DNA of 19,074 nucleotides. It comes from Phycisphaerae bacterium (lineage in GTDB: Bacteria; Planctomycetota; Phycisphaerae; JAJVII01). Positions 8,901 through 15,500 of this stretch are shown here, in pieces. The stretch spans positions 1 to 19,074 of the forward strand of contig JAQTVL010000017.1 in NCBI GenBank assembly GCA_028706835.1. Direction: 5' to 3'. Position 1 is the stretch's first letter. Each line of letters starts with the position of its first letter. The translations under genes and the position numbers were made by a program. The notes beneath the pieces are model-generated. The model was not told the origin of the DNA, did not search any database, and saw nothing but the letters and a program-made list of their open reading frames with translations.

Positions 8901-10262
8901 GCCGACGCCGTCAACCTCGGCCGGGGCTACATTCTCGTCTGCACCTCCACCGACCCCGCCTGGACGCCGCTGTTCGTCAACGCCGCCGGCCTGGTGCTCG
9001 AATGCGGCGGCGTGCTGTCGCACGGGGCGCTGGTCGCCCGCGAAATGGGAATCCCCGCGGTGGTGCTGTCCGGCGCGACCGACCTCATTGCCCCCGGCGA
9101 GACGATCACCATCGACGGCAGCGGCGGCGCCGTCTGCCGCGGCGCCGAGGCCTGCTGCGGCGAGACGGATGCCGGCATGTCTAACGCCGACGTTCGCGTC
9201 CCGCGCCGCCACACCCCGCCCGTCCCCGGACGGCGAGAACGCGCCTCCGCGCGGATTCGTAACATCGCACTCGCCGCATGGGGCCTGTTCCTCCTGGCCG
9301 CGTTCCTCACGCCCGAACAATGGCTCTACCAGCCGACGATGTCGCTGCTGGATTGGCTGCTCTGGCCGGCCGTTCGCTCGCTCGGCGGGCCGGCGACGGT
9401 GGCCATCGTCGCGGCCGCGATGGCCGTGCTCACGATGCTCGGCCAGCGGCTGCTCACCGACAACGGCCGCATCCGCGAGGCCCGGCGGCGGGCGAACTGG
9501 CTGACGAAGCGGGCAGGGCAGTTGCCGCCTGATTCCCCGCGCCGCCACGCGATCGGGCGCCTCGCCTCCCCGGTGAACCTGCGGGTCTTCGCCGCCGCAA
9601 TGACGCCGCTCGCGGTCCTGCTTGGCCCGATGGTCTTCGCGTTCGCCTGGCTGGCCGCACGGGTCGCGCCGGAAACGATCTCCCCGCCGCCGGGGACCGC
9701 GGTCACCGTCGTCGCCGATGTCGACGCCGATTTCGCCGGGCCGGTGACGCTGACCGTGTCGTCGCCGCTGACGATCGACCCCGCCACCCCGCCGACGCAA
9801 ACGCTCACGCCGATCCGCCCGACGCTGGAGAAGCTGCTGGCCGACTGGACCGGGCGAACGCCCGCCACCCAGCCCGCGATCTCGCCCGAAGAACTCAAGC
9901 TGTCGCAGCCGGAAGCGGTGGGCCACCTGCGGGCGTACCTGGCCGACCCGTCGCCCAGGCCGATCGCCTGGACCGTGCGGTCGAGCGGCGCCGCCGGCCG
10001 ATTCGACGTGATTGCCTCGTGCGGCGGTGAAGCATTGACTGCGAGCATAGTGCTCGGCGACAATTGCGCCCCCGCGGCGGCGGAAGTGGCGGGCCCGGAC
10101 GGAAGTCACGTGCGTGCCGTGCGGATCGTCCCCCCGCCCGGCGAGCAGAAGCGGGTATTCTGGTCCCCGCTGGCGGGTTGGGATATCGGGTGGTTGTTGA
10201 CGTACCTGATCGTCTACCTCCCCCTGATGTTCCTGGTGAAGTGGGCGTTGCGAGTAGCGTGA
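5994..10262 (+). CDS. PEP-utilising phosphotransferase-like enzyme (PPDK/RPH type) with in-frame repeat insertions, fused to an EMC3/DUF106-like membrane module
   Basis: The protein has 1422 residues. The ATG at 5994 overlaps the previous stop and opens the PPDK-like start RRIYFFGQ...GGKGASLAAM. Residues 1-119 and 192-420 form an ATP-grasp domain: Arg98 in SVRSGA, then SMPGMMDTIL, FGLGEAIVSGDV, and Glu400, Gln412 and Arg414 in DIEWGLAGGKFALLQARPV. Residues of about 430-810 are the helical region. About 930-1045 is the swivelling phosphohistidine domain with catalytic His1010 (GGVLSHGALVARE). There is no PEP-binding TIM barrel, so the order matches rifampin phosphotransferase-like enzymes (ATP to AMP plus Pi with substrate phosphorylation); the substrate is unknown. 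Residues 120-191 and about 812-905 are encoded by dispersed palindromic repeats. After about 1062 a membrane module with four hydrophobic segments follows. Repeats lie in loops and active-site residues remain, so function may persist, but decay is possible. Confidence 0.85.
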   Translation: MTRRIYFFGQSAADGDPKRVDVLGGKGASLAAMSLAGLPVPPGFTISTECCKEFLASGGRWPDGLEAEVRANLAKLEAATARRFGRPGDPQPLLVSVRSGAAISMPGMMDTILNCGLLPEFPFVECGSEATALADSKRPPATKAVAALPHSTNSEEFPFVECGSEATALADSKRPPVTTAGTALPHSTNNEDAPGAGRSRVYSQFAAMFQRVAGRTPPADPFAALAACIETVFRSWNSPRAVAYRQSHDIRDLAGTAVTVQAMFPSQVSGVAFTTNPTTGDANEIIIEASFGLGEAIVSGDVHPDSFVVDKASLSADAGVLPRLAAGPKVRACTPAEPAGVVESPIKQRSIGHKSHVVLALGESPPADPDAPCLTDAQIVELATIAVQVESFFGKAMDIEWGLAGGKFALLQARPVRVGKGTDAQEEMLAATRDELRAALSAGHGPWVLHNLAETLPHPTPLTWSVMRRFMSGAGGFGAMYRQAGFEPSEQACRDGFLTLIAGRIYMDTEAAPGMFFADFPFRYDAELLRVSPAAADGPPSEPAGSLLARVRARRRVKRSNAKLAAMSADFDKKLSGEVIPAFVAWCREQKAIDLTKLSGQELATLWRERERRVLDEFAPQSLLPSLIGEMALAKLRDFLAEVFWNVDVDELAAQLVAPRQPDRTVQANAELFAVSAGKQTTEQWVIEHGHRAVEEFDLASPRWRERPGELAAMADQLRGGADPGVLWVLRHRKTAERLDRLCERLSPRVRRELDARADLARRYLAFRENGKYYLMLGYDLLRDAALEAGRRLGIGDDVFLLTRDEMLAGIEFPFVECGSEATAVESGRSIQSPKAGAALPHSTKSEEDSRGEFPFVECGSALSPPLGGRVRERGRAEGESSSPVGNQPPRVGPSPRPSPQGEGERSPSLPDRRAAHRATARVSLPRLIDADVIDTLGRPVIAEGAPRYEAVALSAGSASGPARIVRSPADAVNLGRGYILVCTSTDPAWTPLFVNAAGLVLECGGVLSHGALVAREMGIPAVVLSGATDLIAPGETITIDGSGGAVCRGAEACCGETDAGMSNADVRVPRRHTPPVPGRRERASARIRNIALAAWGLFLLAAFLTPEQWLYQPTMSLLDWLLWPAVRSLGGPATVAIVAAAMAVLTMLGQRLLTDNGRIREARRRANWLTKRAGQLPPDSPRRHAIGRLASPVNLRVFAAAMTPLAVLLGPMVFAFAWLAARVAPETISPPPGTAVTVVADVDADFAGPVTLTVSSPLTIDPATPPTQTLTPIRPTLEKLLADWTGRTPATQPAISPEELKLSQPEAVGHLRAYLADPSPRPIAWTVRSSGAAGRFDVIASCGGEALTASIVLGDNCAPAAAEVAGPDGSHVRAVRIVPPPGEQKRVFWSPLAGWDIGWLLTYLIVYLPLMFLVKWALRVA
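6351..6566 (+). repeat. Two tandem in-frame copies of element A inside the PEP-utilising gene
   Basis: The units start at 6351 and 6459, exactly 108 bp apart, and together add 72 codons (residues 120-191). Each begins GAATTTCC-TTTTGTGGAG and ends CACTCCACAAA, and encodes EFPFVECGSEATA ... ALPHSTN. The loop and spacer match the reverse complement of the 1-450 array. Relative to the sense of their neighbouring genes, the two sets therefore share orientation. The insert falls directly after TILNCGLLPE, a surface-loop position in the ATP-grasp domain, and family similarity resumes at GRSRVYSQFAAMF. Confidence 0.88.
6958..7014 (+). repeat. Double-hairpin segment, possibly another in-frame repeat insertion
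   Basis: Two adjacent stem-loops are present: GGACC-GAA-GGTCC (6972-6984), and a 9-bp stem with one G-T wobble and an AAC loop (6994-7014). They have the same short-stem, three-base-loop style as element A arms but a different sequence. The encoded residues (about 322-341, LPRLAAGPKVRACTPAEPAG) interrupt the usual short link between the FVVDK and IGHKSH motifs of this enzyme family. Only one copy is in the window, so identification as a dispersed element is tentative. Confidence 0.4.
8427..8529 (+). repeat. Third in-frame copy of element A, loop-divergent
   Basis: This copy starts GAATTTCCGTTTGTGGAG and ends at CTCCACAAA, with intact arm hairpins (GCGGTAGC-GAA-GCTACCGC and GCGGGAGC-TGC-GCTCCCGC) and a different central loop. 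It is in the same reading frame as the copies at 6351 and 6459, giving EFPFVECGSEATA ... ALPHSTK (residues from 812). It lies in the linker between the helical region (ending DEMLAGI) and the swivelling domain. Confidence 0.88.
8550..8579 (+). repeat. Truncated left arm of a fourth element A copy
   Basis: The segment starts GAATTTCC-TTTTGTGGAG, continues through GCGGTAGCGCA and then stops, exactly where the next inverted-repeat element begins. It is in the same frame as the other copies. No matching right arm follows, so the element was interrupted or cut by the neighbouring insertion. Confidence 0.8.
8583..8707 (+). repeat. Second inverted-repeat element (element B) abutting the cut element A
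   Basis: Long C-rich/G-rich arms at 8583-8618 and 8671-8707 are near reverse complements (TCCCCTCCCCTTGGGGGGAG against CTCCCCCCAAGGGGAGGGAG). They enclose about 50 bases of loop. The segment stays open in the gene's frame, encoding LSPPLGGRVRERG ... SPRPSPQGEGERS. This peptide pattern is familiar from spurious or repeat-derived translations in many high-GC genomes. It is unrelated in sequence to element A. Confidence 0.8.
9177..10262 (+). other. C-terminal membrane module of the fusion protein (EMC3/DUF106-like)
   Basis: This covers residues about 1062-1422 of the fusion. Hydrophobic segments lie near 1091-1106, 1130-1150 and 1195-1225 and at the extreme C-terminus (about 1398-1420). After the second comes a charged helical stretch (LLTDNGRIREARRRANWLTK), then a Pro/Asp-containing turn and the third segment with LLGPMVFAFAWL. 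That order, membrane helix then cytosolic charged helix then membrane helix, resembles DUF106/EMC3-TMCO1 proteins of the Oxa1/YidC superfamily. A soluble region of about 170 residues, probably extracytoplasmic, precedes the last helix. An internal ATG at 9177 could start a separate protein, but there is no stop codon or clear ribosome-binding site between the parts. Confidence 0.5.
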
Positions 10263-10266
10263 CGGA

Positions 10267-10305
10267 AGGAATTCGGAATGCGGAATTCGGAATTCGGAAT
10301 ACGGA
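10267..10305 (+). repeat. Short direct repeat of a GGAATTCGGAAT-type unit
   Basis: The word GGAAT(T/G/A)CGG is repeated about five times directly behind the stop of the fusion gene. It is A+T-richer than its surroundings and has no coding role that can be seen. Confidence 0.65.
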
Positions 10306-10314
10306 ACTTTTCCC

Positions 10315-10356
10315 GCGGGCGCAGCCCGCTTTGGAGTGCGGGGACGAAGGCCCCGC
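10315..10356 (+). repeat. Degenerate element A relative (two small hairpins)
   Basis: A perfect hairpin GCGGGC-GCA-GCCCGC (10315-10329) is followed by GGAGTGCGGGGACGAAGG and CCCCGC. This has the same layout as the element A left arm (GGAGTGCGG, three-base-type loop, complementary arm, then CTTT) but a different stem sequence. It is probably a diverged family member. Confidence 0.5.
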
Positions 10357-10402
10357 TTTCGCTGTCACCCCGCACCGTTGCGGCATCGCCCCGTCTTCGC
10401 CG

Positions 10403-10553
10403 TTTGTGGAGTGCGGTAGCGCAGCTACCGCTTTGGCTCCCAGCGCAAGTCGGCAGCCCCTGCGATACCTCAGCGTCCGCTTGCCGTTCGGCGCTGTTCT
10501 TCGGGCGATGCGATGCCCTACAAAGCGGTAGCTGCGCTACCGCACTCCACAAA
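10403..10553 (+). repeat. Intergenic element A copy with an enlarged loop
   Basis: The left arm TTTGTGGAGTGCGG with hairpin GCGGTAGC-GCA-GCTACCGC and the right arm GCGGTAGC-TGC-GCTACCGC with CACTCCACAAA are intact and matched. The loop between them is about 85-90 bases instead of about 37. It ends about 45 bases before the esterase start. Confidence 0.88.
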
Positions 10554-10597
10554 AAGACGGATAATCCTGACATGAGTCATCTCAATAGGAGTGTTCA

Positions 10598-12544
10598 ATG
10601 AAACTTGCCTCCATCTTCTCCGACCACGTCGTTCTCCAGCGCAACGCCCCCGTCCCCGTCTGGGGCTGGGGCGATCCCGGCGAAAAGGTCACTGTCGAGT
10701 TCGCCGGCCAACGCAAGGCCGCCGTCGCGGACAAGACCGGGCGATGGACAGCCGCCCTCGATGCGATGCCCGCCGCCTCCAAGCCGGCGACGATGGTCGC
10801 TCTGTCCTCGACCGGCCAGCGGGTTACGATCGCCGATGTCGTCGTTGGCGATGTCTACATCTCGTCCGGGCAGTCGAACATGCACTGGGTCCTTCGCGAC
10901 GCCGCCGACGCGGCGACCGAGATCGCCGAGGCGAACTGGCCGATGATCCGCCAGTTCGACATGCCGCGCGTGGTCGCGCCCGTGCCGCCGCGGGACGTGA
11001 AGGCCGCCTGGTCGGCCTGCTCGCCGCAGACGGCGGCGACGTTCACAGCCGTGGGGTACTTCTTCGCCCGCGAAATCCACCGCCGCGAGGGCGTGGCTGT
11101 CGGGCTGCTCAACAACGGCTGGGGCGGCACGCGCGTCGAGCCGTGGATCAGCAGGGCGTCGCTGCTGACTGACCCGCTCTGCCGCGCGGAGGTCGAGGCC
11201 GCCGATCGCCAGAAGGCGGCCATGAGCACCGAGGAGATGCAGCGGCTGCGGGAGGAACTGGAAGCCGACCCGCAGGACTGGCTGAAGCGCCACTCCTGCC
11301 CGGACCCCGGCAACAAGGGCGTCACGCTCGGGTGGGCGACGCCGACCTTCAACGACTCCGCCTGGCCGACGATGCAACTGCCATCCGGGTGGAAGCCCCG
11401 CGTGCCGAACAACGGCGTGGTGTGGTTCCGCCGGACGATCGACGTGCCGGCTGACCGCGCCCGCGGCGAGATCACCGTTCGGCTGGGGGCCATCGACAAG
11501 CACGACACGACGTATCTGAACGGCAAACAGATCGGCGGGCTTGGCTGGGAGACGGTGAACGCCTGGTGCGCGGCGCGCGTCTATCGCGTGCCGGCGGGCG
11601 TGGTCCGCCCGGGCGCCAACACGCTGGCGGTGCGGGCCTACTCGTATCGCAACCAGGGCGGGCTGACCGGGCCGGCCGACGAGATGCGGCTGGAGACGCC
11701 GGGCGGCGCGATTCCGCTGACCGGCGCGTGGCGCTACCAGGTGGAGCACGACTTCGGGTCGATCACCGACGCTTCGCTGCCGCGCGCGCTGCCGGACGCC
11801 GACACGCCGCACGCGCTGTTCGATAGCATGGTTGGGCCGCTCGTGCCGTTCGCGGTGCGCGGCGCGGTCTGGTATCAGGGCGAGAGCAACGCGAGCGCGC
11901 CCGACCTCTATCGCACGCGATTCCCCATGCTCATCCGCGACTGGCGGGCCGCCTTCGGCGAGCAGTTGGCGTTCCTGTTCGTGCAACTGGCCAACTACCG
12001 CTCGTCGCAGGGCGAGGAGAGCTACTGCTGGCCCCGGCTGCGCGAGGCCCAGGCCATGACCCTGCGCGAGCCGCGGACGGCGATGGCGGTCACAGTCGAC
12101 ATCGGCGACCCGATCGACATCCACCCGCGGAACAAGCAGGAGGTCGGCCGGCGATTGGCGCTTGGCGCGGAGGCGGTCGTCTACGGCCGGCGGGTCGTCG
12201 CATCGGGCCCGACGTTCGAATCGCTGACCGTGACGGGGCGCGAGGCCCGCGTGCGATTCACGAACACCGCCGGCGGGCTGAAGTCCGCACGCCTGTTCGG
12301 CGTGGCTGGCCTGCCGCTGGAGATGCCCCAAGACAATGTGCCGGTGACGGGATTTGAGGTGGCTGGGGCCGACCGCGTGTTCCACCCGGCGGCGGCGAGG
12401 ATCGACGGCGACACGGTCGTCGTGGCCAGCGACGCGGTGGCCACGCCCGCAGCCGTTCGCTACGCCTGGTCCGACACCCCGGCCTGCACGCTCTACAACG
12501 GCGAACTGCTGCCCGCGGCGCCGTTCCGCTCGGCCGAGTGGTGA
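10598..12544 (+). CDS. Sialate O-acetylesterase (SASA/SGNH-type)
   Basis: The protein has 648 residues and likely removes O-acetyl groups from sialic acids or related acetylated sugars. The ATG at 10598 follows AGGAG (10587-10591) with 6-base spacing. The N-terminus LASIFSDHVVLQRNAPVPVWG is the family's opening beta domain. Catalytic features are GQSNM with nucleophile Ser93, the oxyanion-type block WYQGESN at 425-431, and Asp507/His509 in DIHPRNKQEVGRRLALG. Residues of about 248-365 form the embedded jelly-roll, galactose-binding-like domain typical of longer family members (FNDSAWPTMQLPSGW ... WFRRTI). Length is normal. Family members are usually exported, but here the protein begins at the beta domain with no signal peptide, so it may act in the cytoplasm, or the true start may have been lost. 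It converges on the next gene with one base between the stop codons. Confidence 0.92.
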   Translation: MKLASIFSDHVVLQRNAPVPVWGWGDPGEKVTVEFAGQRKAAVADKTGRWTAALDAMPAASKPATMVALSSTGQRVTIADVVVGDVYISSGQSNMHWVLRDAADAATEIAEANWPMIRQFDMPRVVAPVPPRDVKAAWSACSPQTAATFTAVGYFFAREIHRREGVAVGLLNNGWGGTRVEPWISRASLLTDPLCRAEVEAADRQKAAMSTEEMQRLREELEADPQDWLKRHSCPDPGNKGVTLGWATPTFNDSAWPTMQLPSGWKPRVPNNGVVWFRRTIDVPADRARGEITVRLGAIDKHDTTYLNGKQIGGLGWETVNAWCAARVYRVPAGVVRPGANTLAVRAYSYRNQGGLTGPADEMRLETPGGAIPLTGAWRYQVEHDFGSITDASLPRALPDADTPHALFDSMVGPLVPFAVRGAVWYQGESNASAPDLYRTRFPMLIRDWRAAFGEQLAFLFVQLANYRSSQGEESYCWPRLREAQAMTLREPRTAMAVTVDIGDPIDIHPRNKQEVGRRLALGAEAVVYGRRVVASGPTFESLTVTGREARVRFTNTAGGLKSARLFGVAGLPLEMPQDNVPVTGFEVAGADRVFHPAAARIDGDTVVVASDAVATPAAVRYAWSDTPACTLYNGELLPAAPFRSAEW

Positions 12545-12545
12545 C

Positions 12546-15500
12546 TCACGGCGTGACGATGATGTTGTTCAGCGGCGAAGCGAGCACGCCCGCGCCGCCG
12601 ACCACCTGGGCGATCACGAAATACTGCCCCACCGCCGGGACGGTTATGCTGTCCAGGTCGACCGTGTGGCTGAACGGCGCGGTCGTCTGCCCGGCCAACT
12701 CGGACAGGTTGACGCCCGACAACGCGATGTCGCCGCCGTCCAGCACGCGATCCAGCGACAGGAAGAAGTTGATCTGCACCCACCCGGCGGTGATCGACAG
12801 CCCCTGGTTGCGCACCTGGCCCGAAATCGTCAGCGTCTGCCCCGCAAGGTTGAACCGCGAATACGTCCTGCCCGTGTAGGTCATGCTCAGCAACTGCACG
12901 TCCACTGTCGGCGAGATCACGCCGTCGGTGATCGTCACCTGCGCCGTGCGGTCCGCCGGCAGCGCCGCCGGGCTGTAGGCCGCGCTCGCCGCGACCGTCA
13001 CAATCACCGACTCGGGCGGCTCGACGAGCGCATCCGCCAGCGGCTGAACCACGACATCCACGGTCGCCGCCCCGGCCGGGAAGGCCACCGTCGTGGCAAA
13101 GTTGACGTAATCCGTGCCCGCCTTGGCCGTGCCCGCGCGCGTGAAGACGACCGTGAGCGGGTTCGCCGTCGAGCCCGTGCGGGAGAACGTGAACGCCCCC
13201 GGCGTGTTCGGCTCCGATGCCCCCGGCGTGGACGCGGCGACGGACACGAACGGCTTGCCGTTGTCCAGGATGTTCACCGCCGCGGTGGTCTGCGCCCCGA
13301 GGCTGTAGTTGACCCCGTCGATTAGCGTGACGGTGACGTTCTGGTTGCCTTCGACGAGTCCGTCCTCGATCGGCAAGACATTGACCGCCGCCGACGACGC
13401 GCCGGAGGGAATGGTAACTGTGCCGGACAGCGCCTCATAGTTGACGCCCGGCGTGGCGGCGCCGCCAACGGTGTATGCGACCGTCAGCGGCGAGGTCGTC
13501 GGCCCCGTGCGGGAAACGAGGAACGTGCCGGGGTTCGGCCTGACGCCCGCGGAGGTTTCGCCGGCGACGGCGTCGCTGGCGGTCACGGTGACGACCGGCA
13601 CATTCACCGAGAACGTCCGCGTCGCGACCAGCCCCGAGGCGCCGGTCGCCGTCACGGTGAACGTGGCCCCGCCGGTGACGCCGGCTGGAATGTTGAACGT
13701 AATCACGGAGCCGGCCAGCGAGGCGGTCACGCCGCCGAGAACTCCGCCGCTCACCAGCGCATAGGTGACCGACGGCGTCAGTTCCTTGATGTCGGTGATC
13801 TGGATGAGGTTGCCGGCGTTGATCGGCGCCGCCTTGAAGTCCGGGTTCCAGTTGTAGGGCGCCTTGGTCAGGTCGATTGGGGGCACCTTGCCGATCGCAT
13901 CCACGACGTTCATGCCGCGGACGACTTCGCCGAAGACGGTGTAGCCGGGGTCCCGATCGGTGTTGTTGGCCAGATTGAACGCGAATCGCGACGTGTTGCA
14001 GTTCCACGCCCACATGGAGCGATCGAGCGCGACCGTGCCGCGGACATTCGAGTTGCCGATTTCCGGCGCGATGCCGCTGATCGCGCCGTTCGCGTCGACA
14101 AAATTAAGCGTGTTGGCGGCGTCGAGGGCGTACGCCCCGCTTCGGACGAGCGAGCGCGGCGTCACGTTCTGCACGATCGTCTTGTCCAGAAGGTTCGCGG
14201 TCACATAGGACATGAACTTGTCGACGCTCGCCGTCACGTTCGTGAACGTGTTCACCCAGAAGTTGCCCATCGTCGTGTCGAACTCGATCAGCTTGCCCGT
14301 GAGGTCGGCCTCCGTGAGCAGCGTGCTCAGGTCGATGGTTGGCGTCCGCAGTTGGTCGCTCTGGCGGAGGGTGATGTCGGCGATTGTGCCGTTGGGCGCC
14401 TCCAGGACGGACAGCACCTCTGCCTTCATCGCATACGGCGAGCCGACCACGGCCGTGCCGTTCCACTGGGCGACCGTGAACGCCGCCAGCGTGTGGTTGG
14501 CGTTGACAGCCGGCGTCCAGGTGAACGTCTGGCCCGGGCCGAATGTCGTCGTGCCCGGCGTGACGGCCTGGCCGTTGGCGGACACGAGCGTGCCGGACTG
14601 AATGGACTGGATGAGGAACGGCATCGCGGTCTTGGGCGCCTTGACGCCGAAGACGTTCTGGTAGAGCGTCGCGAACGTGATGGGCAGCGGGGTGTCTTCC
14701 TTCGCGCCGGCCAGCGTCAGGTTCGAGTAGGTCCCCGTGCCCGTGACGGTGAACCGGATGGCCCCTTCGTCCGGGTTATCGGTCACGATCGTGACGACCG
14801 CCGTGCGCACGCCCAGTTTCGTCGGGTCGAACTTGATTTCGAACGTGGACACTCCGGCGTTGCCGGTGCCGGCGTCCTTGGCGGCGACGGAGGGTGTCAG
14901 ATCCGTAACGACCTTGAAATCGGACTTGTTCAGCCCGGAAATGACGACGTGCTTGCCGCCCAGGAAACCGACCCCCGTTGTCCCGAAGTTCACCACGGCG
15001 AACTTCCAGGTTGCATAGCCCTTGGCGACCACGACGTTGCCGAAGTCGGAGTGAGCGGCGGCGGCGGTCGTCACCTGGCCGTCCACGATGATCTCGGAGA
15101 AGTTGGTTCCCCCGCGGACCTGGAGCGGCGAGTTGGTCGACAGCAACTCGATGTCAAAGATCAGCGTTGCGTTGGGCGGGATCGACCCCTGGCCCGTCGC
15201 GCCGTAAGCCACTTCCGGCGGCAGGGTCAGCGTCCGGCTCTCGCCGACCTTCATCCCGATCAGGCCCAGGTTCAAGCCGGCGATCAGGTTCGCGTTTCCG
15301 ATGTTCTCCACCGTGACCGGGACCGAGTTCACCGAACTGTCGATCACCGTGCCGTTCTGCAGCCGCTCGGTGTAGTGGAACAGGACGTTATCGCCGACGA
15401 CGACCGCGGCGCCGGTGCCGGCCTTGGTGACTGTGTGGGCCAGGCCCTGGATCGTGAAACTGTAGCTGCCTTCGTTCGGGCTGTCCGTCAACACCGTGAC

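Larger units (their letters stand above)
10263..10597. other. Non-coding repeat island between the fusion gene and the esterase gene
   Basis: No gene is supported here. From left to right it holds a short GAATTC-rich direct repeat, two small hairpins related to element A, one long-loop element A copy, and about 40 bases with the esterase ribosome-binding site. A GATAAT at 10560-10565 could be a -10 box but lacks a partner -35. Confidence 0.7.

Noticed and set aside
8676..10109. 477-codon minus-strand frame opposite the fusion gene
   Set aside because: It is Arg/Gly-rich with no domain; the plus strand carries the catalytic swivelling domain and membrane helices.
5994..10262. Full pyruvate, phosphate dikinase
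   Set aside because: The N-terminus is PPDK-like, but there is no PEP/pyruvate-binding TIM barrel after the phosphohistidine domain; a membrane module is found instead.
10568..10584. TGACATGAGTCAT-type dyad upstream of the esterase start as an operator
   Set aside because: The inverted match is only three bases per arm, within chance expectation.
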